In this document: piece by piece, positions 14,150 to 22,634 of the stretch
Numbering within the stretch: position 1 is the stretch's first letter
Layout: every line of letters begins with the position of its first letter
Assembly: GCA_019245255.1 (NCBI GenBank)
Contig: JAFARV010000614.1
Span: 1-55,881 of the forward strand
Direction: 5' to 3'
DNA: 55,881 bases
DNA from: Acidobacteriaceae bacterium
GTDB taxonomy: Bacteria > Acidobacteriota > Terriglobia > Bryobacterales > Bryobacteraceae
The notes under the pieces: model-generated
Seen by the model: only the letters and a program-made list of their open reading frames with translations
The model's database searches: none
Told to the model about the DNA's origin: nothing
Made by a program: the position numbers and the translations under genes

Positions 14150-17100
14150 ATGCACGTAATCAGACCGGCGGTTGTGCTGTTCTTGATAGCCGGTGCAGGC
14201 GGAACGGTTGCTCTAGCGCAGCAACCTAATACGGTTATCAGCACCGGTCCGGTGACGACCGTAGCTGGTAGCAGCCCCGTTACGCCGGCCAGCGGAACCG
14301 CCGGCCCGACCAGCAATTACCTGCCGTACATCGTTCCCGGCCAGCAGGTCGGTAAAGACGGCGTCACGATTCTGAATGATCCATTTGATATCGCATATAC
14401 GACGCGCCAGCAACCCGTTCAGACCAGCGATTGGTGGACCGGGCTCGGCTTGCAATGGAGCGGATGGGTTGTGGGCCGCACGCCGGCAGAAGGCAACATC
14501 GGCCGGTCCCAGAGTTTCATCAGCGAACCATTTCAGATGCAGTTCGTCGATGTGCTGGATCCCATTCCAGGACTGTCTGCGCCATTACAGGGCCTGCGTT
14601 TTTGGAATCAGAATGCAATCACTCTTCGCACCGACGGCAAGATCAACTCTACTGATTCATTCAATCCTGCCAATAACTTCGCTGGCCGCGGCGAGATCGC
14701 GAGTCAAGGGTCGCCGGAAGTTACCGTTGGCTTAGCCAACGTTCATCCTTTGGGCACCGAAGTTCCGTCGAAAGCGCCTTGGTCCAACGTCAAAGTCGTG
14801 AGTTACTCGGATTGGGGCGCAATTGTGTCCTACGCCAACCAGGGCAGCGAGCTAACGATGACGCTGAGTAACGGCACACCCTTCGCCTGGTGCGAGCGGA
14901 CGAAAGGCAATGCTCCCTTGACTGTCTGGGTGGGCGACCTCCAGCAATCTAACACTTTGAAAGTCTGGTATCACCAGAACGGAGTCCTGGGCGTCACCGT
15001 AACAACTTACTATGTGCCCTACAACAATGCCTCGCCAGCGCCGCTTCCGTCCTCCGCATCTTACGTAATTTTTTCGGATCAGGGGACCTGGACCGAACAG
15101 CGGGCAAGCTCCGCCTCAGTATCGATGTTCACCAACAGCCTGGCAAACCGTGTCGCGGTGCTCGCCATGCCACATAACATCAGTGAATCGGACACTTCAG
15201 GCTTGATTGCCGCCCTAACCGATCTCCAGCAGTACTCCTGCGCGCGCATCACAGACACAAAGCTACATTTCCCGCCGATCCCCGGTTCGGACTCGACGAT
15301 TGTTCGCGGCTCCGAGACACTGCCGCTCGGGTATGACGAAGAGAATAGTATTCTCCGCTCGAAGCTGGCTGTGACCACGACGCCCTTCCCGTTGCGCGGC
15401 TGCGTCGCGGGGGGACCACCCCTGCAAATTGTCTTTCCGCACCATCGAAAAGTAATGGACGCTGCAAGTAAACAGAACATCCTGACCACTGCCGGCGAAC
15501 CGAAATACACATGGAACGGAGTCATCGGCGAGTATCAGGCTTATCAGGGCGCATCGTACATACAGGAGCTGCCGGCTAAGGGCGTCCTCCCCTATCTTCC
15601 TGGGGTGGCATTAGATTCGCAGATGGATAACCCCTTGCAGCCAGGTCAATCAGCCGCAGAGGACATCTATCAGACCATGAAAACCTGGTTCTACATTCAG
15701 GAGCCGGTACCGGCGCCAAACAAATTAAACTCGTTTGTGCGTAATTTAGGCACTTACATGAACTATCAGGACAATACTTACATTCCCGGGCTGGCCGGAG
15801 TGTATGAGTCACTGGTCATCGCCGACGAGCTCGCGCGGTCTCCGGTGCTTGCGGCGGCCGGGAAAGATACCGACCTGGGGCGTCCAAAAGTCGCCGTCGC
15901 GGCCGAGATGCGGGACGAGATTCTACAGTCTTTGAAAGAGCTGATTGGCGAGTGGGGCAATATCTACACCACGCAGTTCTTTCAATACAATCCGCAGTTC
16001 AATTCAACGTTCGGCTATCCGGACGGGTACCAATCGGTGCAAAATTTCAACGATCACCATTTTCACTATGGGTACTTTCTGCGTGCCGCAGCCATGATTG
16101 GCCAATACGATCCCGAGTGGTTGAGGCAGTACATGCCATACCTCCATGAGCTGAGGCGCGATGTGGCCAATTTTGACCGTTCCAACCCGCGCTATCCCTT
16201 TCTGCGTGAATTCAGTCCGTTCTACGGACATAGCTGGGCGGATGGAACCAGCGGAGGCGGCGGAAATAACCAGGAATCTACGAGCGAGGCCGTCAATTTC
16301 GCTGCCGGGTTGATCGAATTGGGCCAGATTCTGGGTGAGAAGGATTGGCGCGATATCGGCATGTACTTGTTTGAGCAAGAGGTGCTTGGAGCAGAACAGT
16401 ACTGGTTCAATCAGGATGCAGACTTAACGAAACACTCCGGCACTTACTACAACGGCAATTGGCCGGATGCTTTGGTCCACTATACCGGCCCCGATGGCAC
16501 TCCCTGGCTGACCACATTGATCACCAACGTCAAACAGTTCGGCATCTTTCGCAACACTTTTTTCGGCGGAATCAAAGGTTCGTACACTATCCAAGCCACA
16601 CCGTTGAGCGCACCGTCTCTCTACTTAAGCCGGAACCAGAACTGGCTCGGCGCCACATGGAATCAGTTTGTAAAGGAGAAGAGTTATGATTCCTCACCCG
16701 CTCCGTACGAGGTGCTCGAAGCCGGCATTCAGGCGCGGTTGCCGGATTCAGGTACGGGAATCGATGACACGGGGTTGACCGGCGCCCTTCTTCGAATCAA
16801 TCAGCTACACGCGAACTTCCCCGGAGCGACGAATTCCATGGGAAAGTTTTGGGCTTATACAAATGCCAATTTAGGGCAGTTAGACGCAACGGTGGTGGCA
16901 AATACTCCCAGCTACGCAGTATTTAAGAAAACTGGTAAGCGGACCTATGTGGCCTATAATCCCAGCAGCGCTCCGCTGACGGTTACGTTTACCGACACGG
17001 TAACACTGGATAAGTTCAGCCTGACAGTACCGCCCCACTCCACAGCAACAAGCGGCGGACAAGAGCAGGTGCACATCGACACGCTCACCCCGTATGTGGC

Positions 17101-17794
17101 CGATCCGCGGCGGCTCTATTTGCGAGCCTCAGGTGATCTTACGTTGGAGCCAGGCAGTTGGATGTTGCCTGCGGGTGAGACTGCCTATCCTTCGGATGCA
17201 GCGGCGCTCGACCCTTCTTTGAAAACGGTTCCCGTCCGCCCCGATGCCGCGAAATCGACGCCTATTGATATTCCGGATTCCTCTGTCATCGTGAGTTGGA
17301 CCGGAACCTTCAGCGGCCGCCTGGTCGCCGAAGACAAGCCCGTTACCCGGTTTGCGCTGTACTTCGATCAGAGTCTGTTTCCCGGATGGCAGCGCGACCC
17401 AAAGAAGGCGCCTAACACCGTTACCATCCGGTTCCTCTACGATTTCGATTCTGACGGCACACCGGACCGGATCGAGATTGTGCAGAATGTGCCGATGGTC
17501 GACGGGAACTGCTTCTTGTACCAGAGCAAGGTAACCGAATACTACACCGACCAATACTTTGGCGGGCCAGATGGCAGGATTCCAGTATTTGTCGGCATCA
17601 AGAACCAGCCTGGCGGAAATGCGCCGTTTCCAGCCGTCGTAAAGAACGGAACGCTAACTGTCGAGATCTATGGCGGATCGGGGGCACAGCCCCTATTTCC
17701 GGTGCCGGTTTCTGTAGAAGCTGACCCGCTCTTAAATCGCGCCTCCTGGGTCGAGCCGCCCTACGGACCGCTAAGTCTTCGCCGAATACACTAG
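14150..17794 (+). CDS. GH81 endo-1,3-beta-glucanase, secreted
   Basis: A 1214-residue protein with a signal peptide (MHVIRPAVVLFLIAG, cleavage near VALAQQ) and a glycoside hydrolase family 81 catalytic region. Visible landmarks are SDWWTGLGLQWSGW, DHHFHYGYFLRAAA around residue 634 with the catalytic acid aspartate, FYGHSWADGTSGGGGNNQ, and QESTSEAVNFAAG around residue 706 with the conserved glutamates. It would cleave beta-1,3-glucans such as fungal wall or laminarin outside the cell. About 170 C-terminal residues beyond the catalytic part form an extra beta-rich domain with DFDSDGTPD, a possible calcium site. It stands alone. Confidence 0.9.
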   Translation: MHVIRPAVVLFLIAGAGGTVALAQQPNTVISTGPVTTVAGSSPVTPASGTAGPTSNYLPYIVPGQQVGKDGVTILNDPFDIAYTTRQQPVQTSDWWTGLGLQWSGWVVGRTPAEGNIGRSQSFISEPFQMQFVDVLDPIPGLSAPLQGLRFWNQNAITLRTDGKINSTDSFNPANNFAGRGEIASQGSPEVTVGLANVHPLGTEVPSKAPWSNVKVVSYSDWGAIVSYANQGSELTMTLSNGTPFAWCERTKGNAPLTVWVGDLQQSNTLKVWYHQNGVLGVTVTTYYVPYNNASPAPLPSSASYVIFSDQGTWTEQRASSASVSMFTNSLANRVAVLAMPHNISESDTSGLIAALTDLQQYSCARITDTKLHFPPIPGSDSTIVRGSETLPLGYDEENSILRSKLAVTTTPFPLRGCVAGGPPLQIVFPHHRKVMDAASKQNILTTAGEPKYTWNGVIGEYQAYQGASYIQELPAKGVLPYLPGVALDSQMDNPLQPGQSAAEDIYQTMKTWFYIQEPVPAPNKLNSFVRNLGTYMNYQDNTYIPGLAGVYESLVIADELARSPVLAAAGKDTDLGRPKVAVAAEMRDEILQSLKELIGEWGNIYTTQFFQYNPQFNSTFGYPDGYQSVQNFNDHHFHYGYFLRAAAMIGQYDPEWLRQYMPYLHELRRDVANFDRSNPRYPFLREFSPFYGHSWADGTSGGGGNNQESTSEAVNFAAGLIELGQILGEKDWRDIGMYLFEQEVLGAEQYWFNQDADLTKHSGTYYNGNWPDALVHYTGPDGTPWLTTLITNVKQFGIFRNTFFGGIKGSYTIQATPLSAPSLYLSRNQNWLGATWNQFVKEKSYDSSPAPYEVLEAGIQARLPDSGTGIDDTGLTGALLRINQLHANFPGATNSMGKFWAYTNANLGQLDATVVANTPSYAVFKKTGKRTYVAYNPSSAPLTVTFTDTVTLDKFSLTVPPHSTATSGGQEQVHIDTLTPYVADPRRLYLRASGDLTLEPGSWMLPAGETAYPSDAAALDPSLKTVPVRPDAAKSTPIDIPDSSVIVSWTGTFSGRLVAEDKPVTRFALYFDQSLFPGWQRDPKKAPNTVTIRFLYDFDSDGTPDRIEIVQNVPMVDGNCFLYQSKVTEYYTDQYFGGPDGRIPVFVGIKNQPGGNAPFPAVVKNGTLTVEIYGGSGAQPLFPVPVSVEADPLLNRASWVEPPYGPLSLRRIH

Positions 17795-17872
17795 AGAGGA
17801 ATCCGCTTGCAGTAACGACTCTTTCGCTGCTCCAGAGCGGAAAGCGCCATTTTGCCAGCGAATAAGGCGTAA

Positions 17873-18121
17873 TTACAGCTCGTCTCCCGCTTGTGGCGGC
17901 TCTCCTCCGCGCCGATTCAACACACGCCGAAAGAGCTTGCGATCGGCCTTGGCGCGACGCTCTTCGAAGAAATCGGCCGTTTTCAAGGCAGCGATTTTCT
18001 CGGCCACGGCCGTTACCACAAACTGGTTGATGCTGGTGCCCTCTTCCTTGCTGAGCTTTTCCAGCGCCGCCTTCAGGGAAACGGGCAAGCGAAGCGGATA
18101 TGTGCTGCTTTTTGTGCTCAT
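17873..18121 (-). CDS. RHH-type antitoxin for the PIN toxin
   Basis: An 82-residue protein opening with STYPLRLPVSLKAALEKLS and EEGTSINQFVVTAVAEKI, the strand and two helices of a HicB/CopG-like ribbon-helix-helix domain. A basic C-terminal tail follows (ERRAKADRKLFRRVLNRRG). The ATG at 18121 overlaps the stop of the toxin gene as ATGA. The order is toxin first, antitoxin second, which is the less common arrangement. Confidence 0.85.
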   Translation of the reverse strand: MSTKSSTYPLRLPVSLKAALEKLSKEEGTSINQFVVTAVAEKIAALKTADFFEERRAKADRKLFRRVLNRRGGEPPQAGDEL

Positions 18122-18540
18122 GTTCTCACAGCCTTTAGTGCCTCACGCGGCAGCAACGCCGGGATTCCGAACCGTCTTGACGGCTCGGCGAAATGGCGCT
18201 GATTAAACGTCACGATGGCATCAGCACCGCCGTTTACTGCGGTTTCCAGCACCATCTCGTCATTCGGGTCCCGCACCTGCGGTCGCCATACAAATCGGAT
18301 GTGCACCGGTTCCGAAATAGCTATTAACGTGTTGATGAATGCATCCACCTCTTCCGTGGACAATTGACAAATGAGCCTGTGTTCCGGTAACTGACATTTG
18401 GCCTCATACTCCAGCGCCAAAGGAACACTCAGCAGGATGGTTGCCAGCCCCTGATCCAGATACCGTAACAGTGCAGCCGAAGCGCCGGTCGGACTTCGTA
18501 TAGCTGCCACAATCACGTCGGTATCAACAACCAACCTCAT
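18118..18540 (-). CDS. PIN-family toxin (COG1569 type)
   Basis: A 140-residue PIN domain of the putative toxin family COG1569. Visible are RLVVDTDVIVAAIRSPTGAS with the first aspartates, LSVPLALEYEAKC with the conserved glutamate, and VRDPNDEMVLETAVNGGADA then IVTFNQRHF with the last acidic residues. It is predicted to be an RNase held by the downstream antitoxin. The first codon lies 12 bases from the palindrome at 18553-18568, so the operon is probably repressed from there. Confidence 0.88.
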   Translation of the reverse strand: MRLVVDTDVIVAAIRSPTGASAALLRYLDQGLATILLSVPLALEYEAKCQLPEHRLICQLSTEEVDAFINTLIAISEPVHIRFVWRPQVRDPNDEMVLETAVNGGADAIVTFNQRHFAEPSRRFGIPALLPREALKAVRT

Positions 18541-18552
18541 TCAAACGATATC

Positions 18553-18568
18553 ACATCATATATGATGT
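18553..18568. promoter_or_regulatory. 16-bp perfect palindrome, TA operator
   Basis: ACATCATATATGATGT is its own reverse complement, and all but one pair of the flanking bases extend the symmetry to 20 bp. It sits 12 bases upstream of the PIN toxin start, a typical place for binding by an RHH antitoxin dimer. The TATATGAT core could overlap the -10 box. A near copy of this region, with broken symmetry, is at 9741-9766. Confidence 0.7.
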
Positions 18569-18643
18569 CACTTTCGTGCAATGAGCGCATCGTTTCCGCT
18601 CGCGTAGCGGCCTGCCGCATGTCGCAACATACGTGCATCACTC

Positions 18644-19690
18644 CTAGACGTGATTTTGTTCGGTCGAATTCGTACTCCACCGCAGCAATGTTGCGCCCCA
18701 GGAATAGCCGACGCCGAAGCCGACCAGCATCACGGTCGAACCCTCCTTCAGACGGCCTGCGGCTTGCGCATGCTTCAGCGCAATAGGCAGCGTCGACGAG
18801 ACGGTATTGCCGCAGTGCGCCATACTTACTTGGAATTTGTCCGCCGGAATCTTGATGCGTTTCCGTAAGTGCTCAAGCATGTACTTGTTCGCCTGATGGA
18901 AGACGAATAAGTCAACCTGATCGAGACTTAAGCCCGCGCGCTCGAGTAGAGCCGAGACGCTTTTCGGCACCGCACCGATAGTGAAATTAAATATCTCCGC
19001 GCCATCCATGAACAGGTTGTCGTCGCTGCGGACGTTGGCGCTTTCGTCTTCCTTCTCAACAGCGGTTTCAGCAGTGCGCGCCTGGCGCATGGCGCCTGTC
19101 CGCACGATGAGATTCGGCGCGCCCTGTCCGTCCGTTCCGTACACGAATGGACCCATCAGCGGTTGCTCGGATTCAATTGCCGTCAAAAGCGTTGCTGCGG
19201 CTGCGTCGCCGAATATTGTCCGGACGCTTTTGTCACGGGGATGCAGGAATTTGCTGTATGTTTCCGCTGTCAGTAGCAGCACCTTCCGGGCCTGTCCGCT
19301 TGCGATGAGGCCTTCCGCTAGCCCGAGCCCATACACATATCCCGAGCAGCCGAGATTAAAGTCGAGCGCCCCGGCACTGGTTGGAATGCCCAGACGATCC
19401 TGCACCAGACACGCGGTCGTCGGCAGAAAGTAATCCGGGCTCTGCGTGCACAGTAAAACGTAATCGATTTCTTCGGGGCGGCAGGCGCCTGACTCAAAAA
19501 GCTTTTGAGCAGCGGCCACGGCGAGATCCGACGAGCACTCATTTTCAGCCGCGATGTGGCGCTCGTGAATACCCGTCTTATCATCGATCTTTTCAACCGA
19601 CCATTCTGGAAACTCAGTTGAAAGATTTGCCGTCGAAACCACCTTTTCAGGCAGATAGTATTCGATGGCCGCGATCGCCGCATGTTTCAT
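18644..19690 (-). CDS. 3-oxoacyl-ACP synthase III (KAS III-like)
   Basis: A 348-residue FabH-type condensing enzyme. The thiolase-fold active-site triad is visible: Cys in NLGCSGYVYGL, His in LFVFHQANKYM, Asn in HCGNTVSSTLP. It would condense an acyl-CoA with malonyl-ACP. It is the third gene of a minus-strand trio with a dedicated ACP and a ketoreductase, and its ATG overlaps the reductase stop as ATGA. The trio lies divergent to a hexapeptide acyltransferase and beside glycan genes. This favours making a short 3-hydroxyacyl group for a sugar over a housekeeping fatty-acid role. Confidence 0.9.
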   Translation of the reverse strand: MKHAAIAAIEYYLPEKVVSTANLSTEFPEWSVEKIDDKTGIHERHIAAENECSSDLAVAAAQKLFESGACRPEEIDYVLLCTQSPDYFLPTTACLVQDRLGIPTSAGALDFNLGCSGYVYGLGLAEGLIASGQARKVLLLTAETYSKFLHPRDKSVRTIFGDAAAATLLTAIESEQPLMGPFVYGTDGQGAPNLIVRTGAMRQARTAETAVEKEDESANVRSDDNLFMDGAEIFNFTIGAVPKSVSALLERAGLSLDQVDLFVFHQANKYMLEHLRKRIKIPADKFQVSMAHCGNTVSSTLPIALKHAQAAGRLKEGSTVMLVGFGVGYSWGATLLRWSTNSTEQNHV

Positions 19691-20448
19691 TGCGCCGAAT
19701 ACCCTCCATCGAGCACGAGCGTTGAACCCGTAATCCAGCGGCCCGTATCCGCCAGCAGAAACGCTGCCGCATGGGCCACATCACGCGGCGTTCCGAAGCC
19801 AAGCGGATGTGCCGCTTCAAGAGCTTGCATCTGTTCCTCAGTCAATAGATCGCGTAGCTGGTCGAGCATCTCCGTTTGGACAAAACCGGGCGCGAGACAG
19901 TTCACACGTACGCGTTCCGGAGCAAGCTCGACGGCAAGCGATTTGACAAATGCCGTGAGTGCACCCTTGGTCGCGCCGTAAACGGAAATGGCCGGCTTCC
20001 CGGTGAACGCCATCACAGACGATACAAAGACAACGCTGCCCCCCTCCGCCGTATGGCAGCCCTTTTGGGCGAAACCGCGCGCCAACATAATGGCGCTGTA
20101 CAGATTCGTACGCACCAGATCGTCGACCCGCTTCTCGTTGGCGAACCGGATGGGCATAGCCGATTGCTTGCCTGCCGCGTGGACGATCCCATACAGCGGC
20201 CCGGTTTCGGAAACCAGCGTCTGGATCCATTTCGGGATGTCATCGGTTTGGGACAGATCGAAGACGATTGCTCGATGACCCTCGCCTGTTAGCGAGGCGC
20301 GCGTCTCCTCGAGCCGCTGTTCGTTCCGGCCCGTGAGGACCACCCGGGCATTTAGCTGGCTGAGGAGGATGGCTACTTCCCGCCCGATCCCCGACGACGC
20401 GCCCGTAACGAGCACCGTGCGGCCGTTGAGATCGAGGGGGTTGAGCAA
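19687..20448 (-). CDS. SDR 3-oxoacyl-ACP reductase (FabG-like)
   Basis: A 253-residue classical short-chain dehydrogenase. NAD(P)H binding is shown by TGASSGIGREVA, the catalytic serine lies in VVFVSSVMAF, and the YxxxK pair in VYGATKGALTAF. The C-terminal LAPGFVQTEM and WITGSTLVLDGGYSAQ are typical of FabG-like proteins. It probably reduces the beta-ketoacyl-ACP made by the neighbouring KAS III. It lies 24 bases after the ACP gene and overlaps the KAS III start by four bases. Confidence 0.9.
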   Translation of the reverse strand: MLNPLDLNGRTVLVTGASSGIGREVAILLSQLNARVVLTGRNEQRLEETRASLTGEGHRAIVFDLSQTDDIPKWIQTLVSETGPLYGIVHAAGKQSAMPIRFANEKRVDDLVRTNLYSAIMLARGFAQKGCHTAEGGSVVFVSSVMAFTGKPAISVYGATKGALTAFVKSLAVELAPERVRVNCLAPGFVQTEMLDQLRDLLTEEQMQALEAAHPLGFGTPRDVAHAAAFLLADTGRWITGSTLVLDGGYSAQ

Positions 20449-20472
20449 ACCGTATACTCGAACTTGAACCGC

Positions 20473-20694
20473 TTATGCGACCTTGGCCAATTTGGCCAGA
20501 TCATCGACCGTTTCACAATCCCTGATCTGCCGTGGCGACACTTTGGCGCCGTTCGAGTCCGCCAAGGCAATGTATTCGACCATCGCCAGCGAGTTCCAGT
20601 TTTCCAGGTCTTCCAGGTTCTCGGGCCCGGACAGGGTGCCTGCCGGCAGTTCGAGCAAAGTGTCCAATGCGGATAAGAATTCTTGTCGGGTCAT
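20473..20694 (-). CDS. Acyl carrier protein
   Basis: A 73-residue acidic ACP. The phosphopantetheine serine lies in ENWNSLAMVEYIALAD, where the usual DSL is NSL, as in several pathway-specific carriers. The ATG at 20694 fits the family start (MTRQEFLSALDTLL); a longer frame to 20754 adds non-homologous residues. As first gene of the trio it would carry the acyl chain through the ketosynthase and reductase steps. The promoter must lie in the 74 bases shared with the divergent acyltransferase. Confidence 0.88.
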   Translation of the reverse strand: MTRQEFLSALDTLLELPAGTLSGPENLEDLENWNSLAMVEYIALADSNGAKVSPRQIRDCETVDDLAKLAKVA

Positions 20695-20768
20695 GTGGAT
20701 AGAGGCGGGCCGAGCCGCTATGGAATGCTTATCGGCCTTTTCTGTATAACACAACGACGCAAAACCGC

Positions 20769-21500
20769 ATGAGCGTCTTCGACAGGCTGATTCTCAACAT
20801 AAAACGCGGCGAAGGGCCGGTCTATGGCAGCGCGCGGTCGCTCGCTCGCGTGTTCCTCCGCCCCCAGGCTCCACGTTTGCCAAAATTATTAAGGCCTGTA
20901 TTTCGAGGCATTTACGAGCTGCACTACTTAGCCATCCAAAGCGCCAGAGTGCTCGTGAACGTCTGTTACCGGCATCCGTTGTTCCAGGCGCGGTGCACTT
21001 CGTTTGGCAGAAACGTGTCGCTCGACGGCCTGCCATTCGTCAGCGGCCACGTCGCAATTCACATTGGCGACAACGTCTGGCTGGGCGGCGGAATCGACAT
21101 CATGGCAGCCCGGTTTCTCGAAAATCCGCAGCTCATCATTAAAGACGGTGCCCAGATCAGCTGGAACGTGCGGATTACCGTGAACCGGGAGGTAGTGATC
21201 GAGGAGAATGCGCGCATTTCGTTCGATTGCCGGATATCCGACAGCGATGGCCATCCGCGCGAGGCCGATTTGCGGCGCCAGGATGCGCCTGTCGACCCAA
21301 GGGACATCCGGCCGGTGCGGATCTGCCGCGATGCGTGGATCGGCAACGGCGCGCACATTATGAAGGGTGTCACGGTGGGCGAAGGAGCGATCGTGGGCGC
21401 GAATAGCGTGGTGATTACGGACGTGCCGCCGTATTCACTCGTGCTCGGAAACCCGGCCGAGGTGTATTTCAAGAATTATGGGCGGCCCAAGAGGACGTAA
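20769..21500 (+). CDS. Hexapeptide-repeat (LbH) O/N-acyltransferase
   Basis: A 243-residue acyltransferase of the WbbJ/NodL type with a left-handed beta-helix. The first coil region is IHIGDNVWLGGGIDI. The His of RISDSDGHPREAD is the likely catalytic base. The closing repeats are WIGNGAHIMKGVTVGEG, AIVGANSVV and YSLVLGNPAEVY. An extra N-terminal segment of about 60 residues has no clear homology. It is divergent from the ACP/SDR/KAS III trio and could transfer their acyl product to a sugar. Plain acetyl transfer is the alternative. Confidence 0.85.
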   Translation: MSVFDRLILNIKRGEGPVYGSARSLARVFLRPQAPRLPKLLRPVFRGIYELHYLAIQSARVLVNVCYRHPLFQARCTSFGRNVSLDGLPFVSGHVAIHIGDNVWLGGGIDIMAARFLENPQLIIKDGAQISWNVRITVNREVVIEENARISFDCRISDSDGHPREADLRRQDAPVDPRDIRPVRICRDAWIGNGAHIMKGVTVGEGAIVGANSVVITDVPPYSLVLGNPAEVYFKNYGRPKRT

Positions 21501-21512
21501 AAGCAACATGTT

Positions 21513-22631
21513 ATGCGTGCAGACTACCGCAATATACAATGTAAGGTGCGTCAAAAAACCGCTCTTATAACAGGTTCGTGCGGACTCATTGGCTCTGAGG
21601 TTACTGTCCATCTTGCCAAGAACGGGTTTCGCGTTTTCGGCGTAGACAATAATCAACGTGCTGTCTTTTTTGGCCCGGAAGGCGATACCACCTGGTCACT
21701 CCGCCGCCTACAAACAGAAATCCCTGATTATACACACTTCGACGTTGATATCCGTAACCGGCCGGGTATACTCGAAATCGTTAAAAAGGCCCGCCCGGAT
21801 GCCATCGTCCACACGGCAGCTCAGCCATCTCACGATAGAGCCGCATCCATTCCTTTTGACGACTTCGATACGAATGCCGTTGGGACATTGAACGTTCTAG
21901 AGGCTGCTCGTCAGGCATGCCCTGAGACGCCCTTCGTTCATATGTCGACGAATAAAGTTTACGGGGACCTACCAAATACGATCGTTTTGCGCGAACTCGG
22001 CACGCGTTGGGAGTACGCCGACCCGCATTACGAGCACGGCATTCCGGAAACTTTTTCAATTGATCAATCAAAGCACTCGCTTTTCGGCGCCTCGAAAGTT
22101 GCGGCCGACATAACGGTGCAGGAGTATGGACGATACTTCAATATGCCAACCTGTTGCTTGCGCGGTGGATGCTTAACTGGACCCAATCATTCGGGGGTTG
22201 AGTTGCATGGTTTCTTAAGTTACCTGGTCCGTTGCAACATCGCGCGCCGCGAATATAAGATCTTTGGCTATAAAGGGAAACAGGTTCGCGACAACATCCA
22301 TTCCGAGGATGTCGCGAATTTTATTCTCGCATTTTGCAATGCTCCTCGAATCGCAGAAGTATACAACATTGGCGGCGGCAAGGAGAACGCCTGTTCCATT
22401 CTTGAAGCCTTTGCGATCATCGAGCAGCTAACGGGGAAGGCCCAACGCTACACCTATATAGAGCAACATCGGAGCGGCGATCACATTTGCTACTACAGCG
22501 ATCTTCGCAAACTGAAAGTGCATTACCCACAATGGGAAATTACGCACCCATTGCACAATATTTTTCGCGAAATCGCTTCTTCCTGGGACCTGCGGCTCCG
22601 GCAGGATGCTCTGGCAGGCGCCTCCGCTTAA
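21513..22631 (+). CDS. NAD-dependent sugar-nucleotide epimerase, CDP-paratose epimerase-like
   Basis: An extended SDR of 372 residues with NAD-binding [12 protein letters not shown] and substrate-side [11 protein letters not shown], as in CDP-paratose/tyvelose 2-epimerases. [17 protein letters not shown] and YNIGGGKEN further support this. The usual YxxxK pair reads LFGASK, so the tyrosine is phenylalanine, which I recall as a feature of this subgroup. An in-frame GTG at 21546 gives [12 protein letters not shown] and may be the better start. The gene begins the plus-strand glycan cluster with the acyltransferase. Confidence 0.85.
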   Translation: MRADYRNIQCKVRQKTALITGSCGLIGSEVTVHLAKNGFRVFGVDNNQRAVFFGPEGDTTWSLRRLQTEIPDYTHFDVDIRNRPGILEIVKKARPDAIVHTAAQPSHDRAASIPFDDFDTNAVGTLNVLEAARQACPETPFVHMSTNKVYGDLPNTIVLRELGTRWEYADPHYEHGIPETFSIDQSKHSLFGASKVAADITVQEYGRYFNMPTCCLRGGCLTGPNHSGVELHGFLSYLVRCNIARREYKIFGYKGKQVRDNIHSEDVANFILAFCNAPRIAEVYNIGGGKENACSILEAFAIIEQLTGKAQRYTYIEQHRSGDHICYYSDLRKLKVHYPQWEITHPLHNIFREIASSWDLRLRQDALAGASA

Positions 22632-22634
22632 GGA

